Assembly (NCBI RefSeq): GCF_000280495.2
Contig: NZ_CP018016.1
Coordinates: 3,906,001 to 3,970,000 of the forward strand
Direction: 5' to 3'
Length of the DNA stretch: 64,000 nt
Origin: Kosakonia radicincitans DSM 16656
GTDB taxonomy: Bacteria; Pseudomonadota; Gammaproteobacteria; Enterobacterales; Enterobacteriaceae
The notes beneath the pieces are model-generated. The model ran no database searches. It was not told the origin of the DNA and saw only the letters and a list, made by a program, of their open reading frames with translations. Shown piece by piece: positions 18,622-29,010 of the stretch. The number at the start of each line of letters is the position of its first letter. Within the stretch, counting starts at the first letter, position 1. Position numbers and translations under genes: made by a program.

Positions 18622-18649
18622 ATCGTTATATACATTGAAACATAACGAT
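18622..18649 (-). promoter_or_regulatory. ModE operator of modABC
   Basis: Dyad ATCGTTAT (18622-18629) and ATAACGAT (18642-18649) with 12 bases between the arms, just upstream of modA. It matches the CGTTATAT-type ModE box, where molybdate-bound ModE represses modABC. Confidence 0.88.
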
Positions 18650-18742
18650 GTTATCAGAGTTTTCATGACGGCAGGTAATACCCATAAAGAATGAGTAACT
18701 TCAGTAAATATATCGGCAGGATGTCACAAAATCTTGAACAGT

Positions 18743-18767
18743 AAAACGCCCACCGAAGTGGGCGTTT
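18743..18767 (-). terminator. Terminator between acrZ and modA
   Basis: Stem AAAACGCCCAC / GTGGGCGTTTT around a CGAA loop; on the minus strand it ends in a T run after acrZ. Confidence 0.8.
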
Positions 18768-18776
18768 TCGAAAGGA

Positions 18777-18926
18777 TCAGCGCTGCTGGCTGGAACGGTC
18801 GCGACGACCAACAGCGGAAAAGACGTTAAACACTTCACCCAGGCCATAAATCAGCCCCAGGATGATAGCCATCACCACAGGAACCATGATCACGGCAAAA
18901 ACCAGGCTTTTCAACAACTCTAACAT
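18777..18926 (-). CDS. acrZ: AcrZ, small membrane partner of the AcrAB-TolC pump
   Basis: A 49-residue protein beginning [20 protein letters not shown], nearly identical in its single membrane helix to E. coli AcrZ (YbhT), which binds AcrB and alters substrate preference. The cytosolic tail ([11 protein letters not shown]) is more basic than in E. coli. It sits between modE and modA, as in E. coli. Confidence 0.93.
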   Translation of the reverse strand: MLELLKSLVFAVIMVPVVMAIILGLIYGLGEVFNVFSAVGRRDRSSQQR

Positions 18927-19090
18927 GATCGACTCCGGATATTGTGAAGCAGGCATTTTAGCCTGATTCCACAGAAAAACACTCGCCTTTTGTGCGATTG
19001 CATGAGCCGCTTTGCTATCAATATCAGGGCTCAGGCTAGGCGTAATACCGCTTTTCCTTCACAATACTCTTTTTGCCAGGACATTGCGTA

Positions 19091-19879
19091 ATGCAGGCTG
19101 AAATTCTCTTAACCCTCAAACTCCAGGAACGCCTTTTTGCCGATCCGCGCCGTATTTCTTTGCTGAAACAGATTGAACAAACGGGTTCGATTAGCCAGGG
19201 CGCAAAGAACGCAGGCATCAGTTACAAAAGCGCCTGGGATGCCATCAATGAAATGAACCAACTGAGCGAACATACGCTGGTTGATCGTGCGACAGGCGGT
19301 AAAGGCGGCGGCGGCGCAGCAGTGACCCGTTACGGGCAGCGCCTGATTCAGCTTTACGATCTGCTGGCACAGATTCAGCAGAAGGCGTTTGACGTGCTAA
19401 GCGACGACGATGCGCTGCCGCTGAATAGCCTGCTGGCAGCTATTTCCCGCTTTTCCTTGCAAACCAGCGCCCGCAACCAGTGGTTTGGCACCGTAACCGC
19501 CCGCGATCATCAGCAGGTGCAGCAGCATATTGAAGTGCTGCTGGCCGACGGTGAAACGCGCCTGAAAGTCGCTATCACCGCACAAAGCGGCGAACGGCTT
19601 GGTCTTGATGAAGGAAAAGAGGTGCTGGTATTGCTGAAAGCGCCGTGGGTCAATATCACACAGGATGCGCAGCGCGCAGCGCTTGCCGACAACCAGCTTA
19701 AAGGGTTTATCAGCCATATTGAGCGTGGCGAACAGCAAAGCGAAGTGCTGATGACATTGCCAGACGGACAGCAGCTCTGCGCCACAGTGCCGACGCATGA
19801 CGTGGATAATTTGCAGGAACAGCGCGAAGTGACGGCATATTTTAATGCCGATCGCGTCATTCTCGCCACGTTATGCTAA
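19091..19879 (+). CDS. modE: Molybdate-responsive transcriptional regulator ModE
   Basis: A 262-residue regulator: N-terminal winged helix (SISQGAKNAGISYKSAWDAI, ATGGKGGGGAAVTRYG) and two C-terminal MOP domains (SARNQWFGTVTARDH... and VLMTLPDGQQLCATVP) that bind molybdate. The start at 19091 (MQAEILLTLKLQE) equals the E. coli N-terminus. Divergent from acrZ/modABC, its repression target. Confidence 0.97.
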   Translation: MQAEILLTLKLQERLFADPRRISLLKQIEQTGSISQGAKNAGISYKSAWDAINEMNQLSEHTLVDRATGGKGGGGAAVTRYGQRLIQLYDLLAQIQQKAFDVLSDDDALPLNSLLAAISRFSLQTSARNQWFGTVTARDHQQVQQHIEVLLADGETRLKVAITAQSGERLGLDEGKEVLVLLKAPWVNITQDAQRAALADNQLKGFISHIERGEQQSEVLMTLPDGQQLCATVPTHDVDNLQEQREVTAYFNADRVILATLC

Positions 19880-19946
19880 TCGCATTGACAAGTGAGTGCA
19901 TTGCACGTATCCCTGAACTTCATTGCTGCAAAAAACGGGATATATC

Positions 19947-21422
19947 ATGTCATCATTGCAAATTTCGCAAGGTACGTTTCGTCTTAGCGATACACGCACG
20001 TTGCACCTTGAGCAGTTGATCCTGCGGGCAGGCGAAAGCTGGGCCTTCGTTGGCGCGAACGGCAGCGGGAAATCCGCGCTGGCCCGTGCGCTTTCCGGCG
20101 AACTGACGCTGCTGAATGGTGAGCGTCAGTGTCAGTTTACCCGCCTGACGCGCCTCTCTTTTGAGCAGTTACAAAAACTGGTCAGCGATGAGTGGCAGCG
20201 CAACAACACCGATATGCTCAGCCCGGGCGAAGAAGATACCGGGCGCACCACGGCCGACATCATTCAGGATGAGGTCAAAAACCCACAGCGCTGTGAACAG
20301 TTGGCGGCGCTGTTCGGCATCACGCATCTGCTGACACGCCGCTTTAAATACCTTTCGACCGGCGAAACGCGCAAAACGCTGCTGTGCCAGGCGCTGATGT
20401 CCGAGCCGGAACTGCTGGTTCTGGATGAACCGTTCGACGGGCTGGATGTGAACTCCCGCCAGCAACTGGCGGAACTGCTGGCGCGGCTGAATAGTGAAGG
20501 TTACACCGTAGTGCTGGTGCTTAACCGCTTCGATGAAATCCCGGATTTTGTACAGCATGCTGGCGTACTGGTGGATTGCACCCTGACGGAAACCGGTGAA
20601 AAATCCGCCCTGCTACAACAAGCGCTGATTGCGCAACTGGCCCACAGTGAAAAGTTGGCCGGGATTGCCCTGCCGGAACCCGATGCGCCCCCGGCCCGAG
20701 AAACATTACGCGCGGGCGAGCCGCTGATAGTGCTGAATGATGGCGTCGTTTCTTATAATGACAGGCCGATCATCAACCAGCTTTCCTGGAAGGTAAATCC
20801 CGGCGAACACTGGCAGATCGTCGGCCCGAACGGCGCGGGGAAATCGACGCTGTTGAGCCTGATCACCGGCGATCACCCGCAGGGTTACAGCAACGATCTG
20901 ACGCTGTTTGGCCGCCGTCGCGGCAGCGGTGAAACTATCTGGGATATCAAAAAACACATTGGTTACGTCAGCAGCAGTCTGCATCTTGATTACCGCGTCA
21001 GCACCAATGTGCGCAACGTGATCCTCTCCGGCTACTTTGATTCAATTGGCATCTATCAGACGGTATCAGACAAGCAGCACAAACTGGCGCAGCGCTGGCT
21101 GGATATTTTAGGTTTTGACGCCCGCACCGCCGATGCGCCCTTCCACAGCCTTTCATGGGGACAACAGCGGCTGGCGCTGATTGTCCGCGCGCTGGTGAAA
21201 CATCCGACATTACTGATCCTCGACGAGCCGCTGCAAGGGCTGGATCCGCTAAACCGCCAGCTAATCCGCCGCTTTGTTGACGTATTAATCAGTGAAGGGC
21301 AAACCCAATTGCTGTTTGTTTCGCACCATGCCGACGATGCGCCAGCCTGCATTACTCACCGGCTGACCTTCGTGCCGGAAGGCGACAGCTATCGCTACCA
21401 ACTCGAAACGCACGCTTCCTGA
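19947..21422 (+). CDS. modF: ModF, twin ATP-binding cassette protein
   Basis: A 491-residue soluble protein with two ABC domains: Walker A GANGSGKS (about residues 36-43) and GPNGAGKS (about 293-300), signatures LSTGETRKTL and LSWGQQRLAL, and two LxLDEP Walker B motifs. It has no membrane segments. In E. coli modF is cotranscribed with modE; its role in molybdate or molybdenum cofactor metabolism is unproven. Confidence 0.95.
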   Translation: MSSLQISQGTFRLSDTRTLHLEQLILRAGESWAFVGANGSGKSALARALSGELTLLNGERQCQFTRLTRLSFEQLQKLVSDEWQRNNTDMLSPGEEDTGRTTADIIQDEVKNPQRCEQLAALFGITHLLTRRFKYLSTGETRKTLLCQALMSEPELLVLDEPFDGLDVNSRQQLAELLARLNSEGYTVVLVLNRFDEIPDFVQHAGVLVDCTLTETGEKSALLQQALIAQLAHSEKLAGIALPEPDAPPARETLRAGEPLIVLNDGVVSYNDRPIINQLSWKVNPGEHWQIVGPNGAGKSTLLSLITGDHPQGYSNDLTLFGRRRGSGETIWDIKKHIGYVSSSLHLDYRVSTNVRNVILSGYFDSIGIYQTVSDKQHKLAQRWLDILGFDARTADAPFHSLSWGQQRLALIVRALVKHPTLLILDEPLQGLDPLNRQLIRRFVDVLISEGQTQLLFVSHHADDAPACITHRLTFVPEGDSYRYQLETHAS

Positions 21423-21655
21423 TCAGCATCACTCTGGCGAACATCTGGAATATAGTCTTTTATCCTGTGCGCCGATTGCCTGAATGCCATCAATGACTTA
21501 TAACCTCCTCGGGACGTTGTCCGGCTTTGCCGGCAGCGTCTGCGTTGCTGTAACGCAATGCAGTCATTTTAAGACTATTCATATTCGCCGGATAAGCGCC
21601 GCTAAAGCAGGGTTTTTCCGGCGGTTACGCGACAAACCGGACGACAGAAAATTCA
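21423..21655. repeat. modF-galE intergenic region with small dyads and a REP-like unit
   Basis: No gene. Two small hairpins, CCGGC-TTT-GCCGG (21521-21533) and TGCGTT-...-AACGCA (21541-21557), are followed by GCCGGATAAGCGCC (21587-21600) and an imperfect CCGGCGG return at 21618-21624, which resembles a degraded REP unit. Transcription ends of modF may lie here. Confidence 0.45.
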
Positions 21656-21717
21656 GTGTAAACGATTCCACTAATTTATCCCATGTCACAGTTTTCACCT
21701 CTCTGTTATGCTAAGGT
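21656..21717 (+). promoter_or_regulatory. gal operon promoter with GalR operator OE and CRP site
   Basis: OE is GTGTAAACGATTCCAC at 21656-21671. A CRP-type half pattern (TTATCCCATGTCACAG) follows at 21676-21691, then overlapping -10 hexamers TATGCT (21707-21712, P2-like) and TAAGGT (21712-21717, P1-like). The arrangement copies the E. coli gal promoter. Confidence 0.9.
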
Positions 21718-21749
21718 TTGTTCATATCAAATGCTTTATGGAGTGAAAT

Positions 21750-22766
21750 ATGCGAGTTCTGGTTACTGGTGGTAGCGGTTACATAGGAAGCCACACCTGC
21801 GTGCAACTGCTGCAAAACGGCCATGACGTCATCATTCTGGATAACCTCTGTAACAGTAAGCGCAGCGTGCTCAATGAAATCGAGCGCTTCGGCGGAAAAT
21901 CCGCACTGTTCGTTGAAGGCGATGTTCGCGATGAAGCGCTGCTGGCCGAAATCCTGCACGATCATGCCATTGAAGCGGTCATTCACTTTGCCGGGCTGAA
22001 GGCCGTTGGCGAATCCGTGGCGAAGCCGCTGGAGTACTACGACAACAACGTCAACGGTACGCTGCGCCTGATCGACGCCATGCGCGCGGCCAACGTCAAA
22101 AACCTGATTTTCAGCTCCTCCGCCACGGTCTACGGCGATCAACCGAAAATCCCTTATGTCGAAAGCTTCCCTACCGGAACGCCGCAAAGTCCGTACGGCA
22201 AAAGCAAGTTGATGGTGGAACAGATCCTCACCGACCTGCAAAAAGCCCAGCCGGAGTGGAGCATCGCGCTGCTGCGCTACTTCAACCCGGTTGGCGCGCA
22301 TCCGTCAGGAGATATGGGCGAAGATCCGCAGGGTATCCCGAATAACCTGATGCCTTACATCGCGCAGGTTGCCGTTGGCCGTCGCGATTCTCTGGCGATT
22401 TTCGGCAACGATTATCCGACGCCGGATGGCACGGGCGTGCGTGATTACATTCATGTGATGGACCTGGCTGACGGTCACGTTGCGGCTATGCAACAACTGG
22501 CCGGCAAACCGGGCGTCCATATTTACAACCTCGGCGCCGGCGTCGGCAGCAGCGTACTGGATGTGGTCAACGCGTTCAGCAAAGCCTGCGGCAAACCGGT
22601 GGCATGGCACTTTGCGCCGCGCCGCGAGGGCGATTTACCGGCCTACTGGGCCGACGCGACCAAAGCCGATAAAGAGCTGAACTGGCGCGTAACCCGTACG
22701 CTTGACGAAATGGCAGAAGATACCTGGCGCTGGCAGTCACGCCATCCGCAGGGTTATCCGGATTGA
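21750..22766 (+). CDS. galE: UDP-glucose 4-epimerase
   Basis: Interconverts UDP-galactose and UDP-glucose with bound NAD. The 338-residue length equals E. coli. The Rossmann motif GGSGYIG is at residues 7-13, and the catalytic Ser/Tyr/Lys come from FSSSATVYG and SPYGKSK. First gene of galETKM. Confidence 0.98.
   Translation: MRVLVTGGSGYIGSHTCVQLLQNGHDVIILDNLCNSKRSVLNEIERFGGKSALFVEGDVRDEALLAEILHDHAIEAVIHFAGLKAVGESVAKPLEYYDNNVNGTLRLIDAMRAANVKNLIFSSSATVYGDQPKIPYVESFPTGTPQSPYGKSKLMVEQILTDLQKAQPEWSIALLRYFNPVGAHPSGDMGEDPQGIPNNLMPYIAQVAVGRRDSLAIFGNDYPTPDGTGVRDYIHVMDLADGHVAAMQQLAGKPGVHIYNLGAGVGSSVLDVVNAFSKACGKPVAWHFAPRREGDLPAYWADATKADKELNWRVTRTLDEMAEDTWRWQSRHPQGYPD
21769..21784 (+). promoter_or_regulatory. 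GalR internal operator OI within galE
   Basis: GTGGTAGCGGTTACAT lies inside the first codons of galE, the same site as E. coli OI. With OE it forms the GalR/HU repression loop. Confidence 0.9.
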
Positions 22767-22776
22767 AGGAGCAGTA

Positions 22777-23823
22777 ATGACGCAATTTAACCCGGTCGAT
22801 CACCCGCATCGCCGCTACAACCCGCTGACCGATCAGTGGATCCTGGTTTCTCCGCATCGCGCAAAGCGTCCCTGGCAAGGGGCGCAAGAAACGCCTGCGA
22901 AGCAAACATTGCCTGCACACGATCCGGATTGCTTCCTGTGTCCGGGTAATACTCGCGTAACGGGCGATAAAAACCCGGATTACACCAGTACTTACGTGTT
23001 CACCAATGATTTTGCGGCGCTGATGACCGACACGCCGCAGGCGCCGGAAAGCAGCGATCCGCTGATGCGCAGCCAGAGCGCGCGCGGGACCAGCCGGGTT
23101 ATTTGCTTCTCGCCGGATCACAGCAAAACGCTGCCGGAACTGAGCCTGAACGCGCTGGAAGAGGTAATAAAAACCTGGCAACAGCAAACCGCCGAGCTGG
23201 GCCAGCACTATCCATGGGTGCAGGTGTTTGAGAACAAAGGCGCGGCAATGGGCTGCTCCAATCCGCATCCGCATGGCCAGGTGTGGGCGAATAGCTTTCT
23301 GCCCAACGAAGTGGAACGCGAAGACCGCCTGCAAAAAGCGTACTTTGCTGAACATCACTCACCGATGCTGGTCGATTATGTGCAGCGCGAGCTGAATGAC
23401 GGCAGCCGTACGGTGGTAGAAACGGACCACTGGCTGGCCGTGGTGCCTTACTGGGCGGCCTGGCCATTCGAAACGCTGCTGTTGCCGAAGGCGCATATCC
23501 AGCGCATTACCGACTTAACCGCAGCACAGCGCAGCGATCTGGCGCTGGCGCTGAAAAAATTGACCAGCCGTTACGACAATCTGTTCCAGTGCTCTTTCCC
23601 CTACTCGATGGGCTGGCACGGCGCGCCGTTTAACGGTGAAGAGAATGATCACTGGCAGTTACACGCGCATTTCTATCCGCCGCTGCTGCGTTCCGCTACC
23701 GTGCGTAAATTTATGGTGGGCTACGAAATGCTGGCGGAAACCCAGCGCGATCTGACGGCAGAACAAGCCGCTGAACGCCTGCGTGCGCTGAGCGATGTCC
23801 ATTTTCGCGAATCCGGAGAATAA
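22777..23823 (+). CDS. galT: Galactose-1-phosphate uridylyltransferase
   Basis: Exchanges UMP between UDP-glucose and galactose-1-phosphate. The active-site motif HPHGQVW carries the nucleophilic histidine, and zinc-site residues lie in DCFLCPGN. The ATG at 22777 after AAGGAG gives 348 residues as in E. coli. Confidence 0.98.
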   Translation: MTQFNPVDHPHRRYNPLTDQWILVSPHRAKRPWQGAQETPAKQTLPAHDPDCFLCPGNTRVTGDKNPDYTSTYVFTNDFAALMTDTPQAPESSDPLMRSQSARGTSRVICFSPDHSKTLPELSLNALEEVIKTWQQQTAELGQHYPWVQVFENKGAAMGCSNPHPHGQVWANSFLPNEVEREDRLQKAYFAEHHSPMLVDYVQRELNDGSRTVVETDHWLAVVPYWAAWPFETLLLPKAHIQRITDLTAAQRSDLALALKKLTSRYDNLFQCSFPYSMGWHGAPFNGEENDHWQLHAHFYPPLLRSATVRKFMVGYEMLAETQRDLTAEQAAERLRALSDVHFRESGE

Positions 23824-23825
23824 CA

Positions 23826-24974
23826 ATGAGTCTGAAAGAGAAAACACAATCCCTGTTTGCTGAGAAATTTGGCTACCCTGCCACCCATACCATTCAGGCT
23901 CCGGGCCGCGTGAATCTGATTGGTGAACATACTGACTATAACGACGGTTTTGTACTGCCCTGCGCCATTGATTACCAGACGGTGATTAGCTGCGCGCCGC
24001 GCACCGATCGCATCGTGCGGGTGATTGCCGCCGATTATGATAACCAGACGGATGAATTTTCCCTCGACGCCCCGATTGTGACTCACGACAGCCAGCAGTG
24101 GTCCAACTATGTGCGTGGCGTAGTGAAACACCTGCAAAAACGCAATGCAGGCTTTGGCGGTGCCGATCTGGTGATCAGCGGCAACGTACCGCAAGGCGCG
24201 GGGTTAAGCTCCTCAGCATCGCTGGAAGTGGCGGTCGGCACCGTCTTCCAGCAACTTTACCATCTGCCACTGGATGGCGCGCAGATTGCCCTTAACGGCC
24301 AGGAAGCGGAAAACCAGTTCGTCGGCTGTAACTGCGGCATTATGGATCAGTTGATCTCGGCGCTGGGCAAAAAAGGCAGCGCGTTGCTGATCGACTGCCG
24401 CTCGCTCGGCACCAAAGCGGTGTCGATGCCGGAAGGCGTGGCAATTGTCATCATTAACAGCAATTTCAAACGCACGCTGGTTGGCAGTGAATACAACACG
24501 CGTCGTCAGCAGTGCGAAACCGGCGCGCGTTTCTTCCAGCAGAAAGCGCTGCGTGATGTCAGCATCGATCAGTTCAATGCGGTAGCGCATGAGTTGGATC
24601 CGCTGGTCAGCAAACGCGTACGCCATGTGCTGACAGAAAACGCGCGCACGGTCGAAGCGGCCGCCGCGCTGGAGAAAGGCGATCTGCAACGCATGGGCGT
24701 GCTGATGGCTGAATCCCACGCGTCAATGCGCGATGATTTTGAAATCACCGTGCCGCAAATCGATACGCTGGTCGAGATTGTGAAAGCCACCATCGGTGAT
24801 AAAGGCGGCGTGCGCATGACCGGTGGTGGCTTCGGCGGCTGCGTTGTCGCGCTGGTGCCGGAAGCGCTGGTTCCTGCGGTCAAACAGGCCGTGGAAAGCC
24901 AGTACGAAGCCAAAACCGGCATCAAAGAAACCTTCTATGTGTGCAAACCTTCACAGGGAGCAGGACAGTGCTAA
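23826..24974 (+). CDS. galK: Galactokinase
   Basis: Phosphorylates galactose at C1. The galactokinase signature [15 protein letters not shown] is near residue 28, the GHMP ATP loop [12 protein letters not shown] near 125 and [12 protein letters not shown] near the C-terminus. 382 residues, same as E. coli. Two bases after galT. Confidence 0.98.
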   Translation: MSLKEKTQSLFAEKFGYPATHTIQAPGRVNLIGEHTDYNDGFVLPCAIDYQTVISCAPRTDRIVRVIAADYDNQTDEFSLDAPIVTHDSQQWSNYVRGVVKHLQKRNAGFGGADLVISGNVPQGAGLSSSASLEVAVGTVFQQLYHLPLDGAQIALNGQEAENQFVGCNCGIMDQLISALGKKGSALLIDCRSLGTKAVSMPEGVAIVIINSNFKRTLVGSEYNTRRQQCETGARFFQQKALRDVSIDQFNAVAHELDPLVSKRVRHVLTENARTVEAAAALEKGDLQRMGVLMAESHASMRDDFEITVPQIDTLVEIVKATIGDKGGVRMTGGGFGGCVVALVPEALVPAVKQAVESQYEAKTGIKETFYVCKPSQGAGQC

Positions 24975-26008
24975 ACGAATCTGCGACGGCGGCTCCGGAC
25001 GGGCTGCCCTTTCGTCTCATCACTCTGCGCAACAGCGCCGGAATGGTGGTGACACTGATGGACTGGGGCGCGACGCTGCTTTCGGCTCGCGTGCCACTGA
25101 AAGATGGCTCCGTGCGTGAAGCGCTGCTCGGCTGCGCGTCACCGGAATACTATCTGCAACAATCCGCGTTTCTCGGCGCTTCGGTGGGCCGTTACGCCAA
25201 CCGTATCAGCAAGAGCCGTTTTCAGCTTGATGGTCAGACATATGCGCTTACGCCCAGCCAGGGCGAAAATCAGTTGCATGGCGGCCCGGAAGGTTTCGAC
25301 AAGCGTCGCTGGCGGATTGAGCGTCAGAATGAAAACGAAGTGCTGTTTTCGCTGACTTCGCCGGATGGCGATCAGGGTTTTCCGGGCAACGTAAACGCCA
25401 CGGCGCATTTTCGCCTCGGCGAAGATAACCGTCTGGCAATTGAATATCGTGCCACGACGGATAGACCCTGCCCGGTCAACCTGACCAACCACGCCTATTT
25501 CAACCTCGATGGGTACCAGTCTGATGTGCGTAGCCACTCCCTGCAACTGCTGGCAGATGAATATCTGCCTGTGGATGAGATGGGGCTGCCGACCGGTGGG
25601 TTGAAAAAAGTCGCGCTGACCAGTTTTGATTTCCGTACGCCCAAAACCGTAGCGGAAGAGTTTCTCAGCGATGACGATCAGCGTGCGGTAAAAGGCTACG
25701 ATCATGCGTTTTTGTTGCAGGCGAAGGGCGATGCCAGCCTGCCTGCGGCACAGCTGTGGTCGGCGGATAATCAACTGCAAATGACGGTTTATACCAGCGC
25801 TCCTGCGCTCCAGTTCTATTCCGGCAATTATCTCGACGGTACGCCAGCGCGCGGGGGGAAAACCTACGCTGCATGGCAAGGCCTGGCGCTGGAGAGCGAA
25901 TTTTTGCCCGACAGCCCGAATCGCCCGGACTATCCGCAGCCGGACTGTGTTTTACGCCCCGGCAGCGAATATGTCAGCCTGACGGAATATCACTTTATTG
26001 CGCTTTAA
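24968..26008 (+). CDS. galM: Galactose mutarotase (aldose 1-epimerase)
   Basis: Converts beta- to alpha-galactose for GalK. The start is a GTG at 24968 that overlaps the end of galK by 7 bases, with GGAG upstream; the product is 346 residues as in E. coli. The catalytic histidine and glutamate motifs ([21 protein letters not shown]) are present. Last gal gene. Confidence 0.97.
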   Translation: MLNESATAAPDGLPFRLITLRNSAGMVVTLMDWGATLLSARVPLKDGSVREALLGCASPEYYLQQSAFLGASVGRYANRISKSRFQLDGQTYALTPSQGENQLHGGPEGFDKRRWRIERQNENEVLFSLTSPDGDQGFPGNVNATAHFRLGEDNRLAIEYRATTDRPCPVNLTNHAYFNLDGYQSDVRSHSLQLLADEYLPVDEMGLPTGGLKKVALTSFDFRTPKTVAEEFLSDDDQRAVKGYDHAFLLQAKGDASLPAAQLWSADNQLQMTVYTSAPALQFYSGNYLDGTPARGGKTYAAWQGLALESEFLPDSPNRPDYPQPDCVLRPGSEYVSLTEYHFIAL

Positions 26009-26012
26009 TCTC

Positions 26013-26039
26013 AGCCCTCCTCCCGGAGGGCTTTTTTTT
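26013..26039 (+). terminator. galETKM terminator
   Basis: Stem AGCCCTCC / GGAGGGCT with a TCCC loop followed by eight T residues. Confidence 0.92.
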
Positions 26040-26170
26040 ACTCATTTTGCTGAAATAAGCGTCACTTATCGACAAAACTATAACCCCTGGTTCACAAGCA
26101 CCTTACACTGCGCGGCTATTTTCGCTATGGTTATGGGTAATCGTTGCCGGGGCTCTCTCTCCGGCAATAT

Positions 26171-26189
26171 AATGAGAATTGTTATCATT
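26171..26189 (+). promoter_or_regulatory. Fur box upstream of gpmA
   Basis: AATGAGAATTGTTATCATT closely fits the 19-base Fur consensus built on GATAAT repeats. It lies 26 bases upstream of the gpmA start. Fur control of gpmA is known in E. coli. Confidence 0.75.
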
Positions 26190-26214
26190 CAATCAGGCTT
26201 ACAGGAGTAAGAGT

Positions 26215-26967
26215 ATGGCTGTTACTAAGCTGGTTCTGGTTCGTCATGGCGAAAGCCAGTGGAACAACGAAAACCGCTTCACCGGTTGGTACGATGTCGA
26301 TCTGTCAGAGAAAGGCGTTGGTGAAGCGAAAGCAGCAGGCAAACTGCTGAAAGAGGAAGGCTACTCCTTCGATTTTGCTTACACCTCCGTGCTGAAACGT
26401 GCCATCCACACACTGTGGAACGTGCTGGACGAACTGGATCAGGCGTGGTTGCCGGTAGAAAAAAGCTGGAAACTGAACGAGCGTCACTACGGTGCGTTGC
26501 AGGGTCTGAACAAAGCCGAAACCGCAGAGAAATACGGTGACGAGCAGGTTAAACAGTGGCGTCGTGGCTTTGCCGTTACCCCGCCAGCGCTGACCAAAGA
26601 TGATGAGCGTTTCCCGGGCCACGATCCGCGCTACGCTAAACTGAGCGAAGCCGAACTGCCGCAGACCGAAAGCCTGGCGCTGACCATCGATCGCGTTATT
26701 CCTTACTGGAATGAAACTATTCTGCCGCGCCTGCAAAGCGGCGAGCGCGTGATCATCGCTGCGCACGGTAACTCCCTGCGTGCGCTGGTGAAATACCTCG
26801 ACAATATGAGCGAAGAAGAGATCCTCGAACTGAACATCCCGACCGGCGTACCGCTGGTTTATGAGTTCGATGAAAACTTCAAACCGCTGAAACACTACTA
26901 CCTGGGCAATGCGGAAGAGATCGCCGCAAAAGCCGCTGCAGTAGCAAACCAGGGTAAAGCGAAGTAA
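26215..26967 (+). CDS. gpmA: 2,3-bisphosphoglycerate-dependent phosphoglycerate mutase
   Basis: Interconverts 3- and 2-phosphoglycerate in glycolysis. The phosphohistidine motif [10 protein letters not shown] is at residues 8-17 and the second catalytic histidine is in [10 protein letters not shown]. 250 residues as in E. coli; the start at 26215 follows CAGGAG. A Fur box lies directly upstream. Confidence 0.98.
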   Translation: MAVTKLVLVRHGESQWNNENRFTGWYDVDLSEKGVGEAKAAGKLLKEEGYSFDFAYTSVLKRAIHTLWNVLDELDQAWLPVEKSWKLNERHYGALQGLNKAETAEKYGDEQVKQWRRGFAVTPPALTKDDERFPGHDPRYAKLSEAELPQTESLALTIDRVIPYWNETILPRLQSGERVIIAAHGNSLRALVKYLDNMSEEEILELNIPTGVPLVYEFDENFKPLKHYYLGNAEEIAAKAAAVANQGKAK

Positions 26968-26980
26968 GTTTTCCCCCCAT

Positions 26981-27013
26981 AAAAAAAGCGTGGATTGCTC
27001 CACGCTTTTTTTT
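26981..27013. terminator. Bidirectional terminator after gpmA
   Basis: AAAAAAAGCGTGGA / TCCACGCTTTTTTTT with a TTGC loop; A and T runs on both sides allow use from either direction. Confidence 0.92.
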
Positions 27014-27138
27014 GCACTTCACACGCAATCAGAGACACAAAATAATTCGCGTTGCAGAAAGGCGGCGAAGCTAATCTCCGGCAGCTAGCACAAAGTGACC
27101 CAGGTTAGCGAGAAAAGCCAACGTCTCTGCGGCTCGAA

Positions 27139-28191
27139 TCAGGCACGACGCGCTTTTACCGCTGCCGCTAACTGACGCAGGATAGTGTCCGTATCTTCCC
27201 AGCCGATGCACGCATCGGTGATGCTCTTACCGTAGACCAGCGGTTCGCCGCTCTCCAGGCTCTGATTACCTTCCACCAGGTGGCTTTCAATCATCACGCC
27301 GATAATCGCTTTTTCACCGTTGGCGATCTGCTGACAGACATCGCTGCCAACGTCCATTTGCCTTTTGAACTGCTTGCCGGAGTTCGCATGGCTGAAATCG
27401 ATCATCACCTGCGGTTCCAGGCCCGCTTTGGTCAGACCTGATTTCACTTCTGCCACATGTTTTGCACTGTAGTTCGGCTCTTTGCCGCCGCGCAGAATAA
27501 TGTGGCAGTCGCCATTACCGGCGGTATTCACAATGGCAGAGTGGCCCCATTTGGTGACCGACAGGAAGCAGTGCGGCGCGCTGGCGGCGTTAATGGCGTC
27601 GATCGCCACTTTGATGGTGCCGTCGGTGCCGTTTTTGAATCCAACCGGACAGGAGAGACCAGAAGCCAGCTCGCGGTGTACCTGTGATTCCGTAGTACGG
27701 GCGCCGATCGCCCCCCAGCTCATCAGATCCGCCAGATATTGCGGCGTGATCATATCGAGGAATTCACCCGCAGCCGGCAGGCCGCTGTCATTGATTTCCA
27801 GCAATAATTTGCGGGCAATGCGCAGGCCGTCGTTGATCTGGAAGCTGTTGTCCATATGCGGATCGTTGATCAGCCCTTTCCAGCCAACGGTAGTACGCGG
27901 TTTTTCAAAATAGACGCGCATCACCACTTCCAGCTCGCCACCGAGCTCTTCACGCAATGCCAGCAGGCGCGAAGCGTACTCTTTCGCCGCCGCAGGATCA
28001 TGAATGGAACACGGGCCAATCACCACCAGCAGACGATCGTCATTGCCGCGCAGAATGTTATGGATCGCTTTGCGGGCGCTGGATACCGTCTGGGCGGCAG
28101 TTTCAGTGGCGGGGAATTTTTCAAGGAGCGCTACAGGAGGTAATAACTCGTTGATCTCTTTAATACGTAAATCGTCGTTCTGATAATTCAT
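27139..28191 (-). CDS. aroG: DAHP synthase, phenylalanine-sensitive
   Basis: Condenses phosphoenolpyruvate and erythrose-4-phosphate, the first step of aromatic amino acid synthesis. 350 residues and MNYQNDDLRIKEINELLPP match E. coli AroG rather than AroF or AroH. The GPCSIHDP, KPRTTVGWKG and SHANSGKQ motifs form the active and metal sites. A strong TyrR box overlaps its promoter. Confidence 0.97.
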   Translation of the reverse strand: MNYQNDDLRIKEINELLPPVALLEKFPATETAAQTVSSARKAIHNILRGNDDRLLVVIGPCSIHDPAAAKEYASRLLALREELGGELEVVMRVYFEKPRTTVGWKGLINDPHMDNSFQINDGLRIARKLLLEINDSGLPAAGEFLDMITPQYLADLMSWGAIGARTTESQVHRELASGLSCPVGFKNGTDGTIKVAIDAINAASAPHCFLSVTKWGHSAIVNTAGNGDCHIILRGGKEPNYSAKHVAEVKSGLTKAGLEPQVMIDFSHANSGKQFKRQMDVGSDVCQQIANGEKAIIGVMIESHLVEGNQSLESGEPLVYGKSITDACIGWEDTDTILRQLAAAVKARRA

Positions 28192-28238
28192 GATCTTTCC
28201 AGTGTGGCCATACTTTTTGTAATGAATGCAATCTTTCC

Positions 28239-28279
28239 AATCTATCTTGTCAGGCCCGAAGTGTAAACGCCCTTTTACA
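28239..28279 (-). promoter_or_regulatory. aroG promoter with strong TyrR box
   Basis: TGTAAA-N6-TTTACA at 28262-28279 is a perfect strong TyrR box. On the minus strand its TTTACA half serves as -35, with a 17-base spacer to TAGATT (28239-28244). TyrR with phenylalanine would block polymerase, as in E. coli aroG. The remaining 28280-28506 holds no gene that I can see. Confidence 0.85.
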
Positions 28280-28509
28280 CTTCGGGCGGATAATTCCTGG
28301 AATGGAGCAAAAAGCCATGCAAAAGTCGCAGACTGTTAGATAGTGGCTACACTTTTTAACTGTAAACACCGTTAAATTGAACTTTAGCAATATTACATTC
28401 TGCCGTTAATAAATAAAGCGGCATCTTTCACCACTGAGCGTGATGACTCGTTCGCGCTGCTTTTATCGCCTTTGCCGGTGATGAAAACGACCAGAACAGG
28501 AGCTTTATG

Positions 28510-28893
28510 ATGAAAATGAATAAATTAGCGACGCTTTTACTGACCTCGACCCTTACCCTTGCAGGTGGCGCAGCATGGGCTGCGGATTCTGCATCTGATG
28601 CCTCGGCCAATAACGGCCAGGCCAACTCCTCGGCAGCGGCGGGTCAGACCGCCCCGGATGCGCAGCAGAACCTTGCACCGAACGGGGTTGATAACAGCAA
28701 AATTAACAACGGCAGCACGAATTCTGCTACCGGTACGCAGCAAACTCACTCATCGCAGCATATGAGCAAAGATGAAGTGCACAAAAACACGATGTGTAAG
28801 GATGGGCGTTGCCCGGACGTAAACAAAAAAGTCGAAACCGGTAATGGCACTAATAATGACGTCAATACCAAAACCGATGGCACAACCCAGTAA
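28510..28893 (+). CDS. ybgS: YbgS, secreted homeobox-misnamed protein of unknown function
   Basis: A 127-residue protein with a cleavable signal peptide (ends AAWA-AD) and a low-complexity Asn/Ser/Ala/Gln-rich mature part. The C-terminal [16 protein letters not shown] and [13 protein letters not shown] match E. coli YbgS; its two cysteines probably form a disulfide. AGGAG favours the ATG at 28510 over the one at 28507. Probably periplasmic; function unknown. Confidence 0.88.
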   Translation: MKMNKLATLLLTSTLTLAGGAAWAADSASDASANNGQANSSAAAGQTAPDAQQNLAPNGVDNSKINNGSTNSATGTQQTHSSQHMSKDEVHKNTMCKDGRCPDVNKKVETGNGTNNDVNTKTDGTTQ

Positions 28894-28915
28894 AGAGTGA
28901 TGCCATGACACATGA

Positions 28916-28943
28916 GGAGAGCTTCGGCTCTCCTTATTTTTTT
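28916..28943 (+). terminator. ybgS terminator
   Basis: GGAGAGC-TTCG-GCTCTCC followed by a T-rich run. Confidence 0.9.
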
Positions 28944-29010
28944 CTTCTCACCGGTTAAAAATCTGTAATGATGTAAGGCGTTAAGCCTGGTTAAAAGGAA
29001 GGAGCCATTC

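Noticed and set aside
12575..21422. Genomic island or prophage boundary around the blue-light block
   Set aside because: No integrase, attachment repeats or tRNA edge; flanking ybhA and mod genes are intact and base composition is similar apart from the AT-rich spacer.
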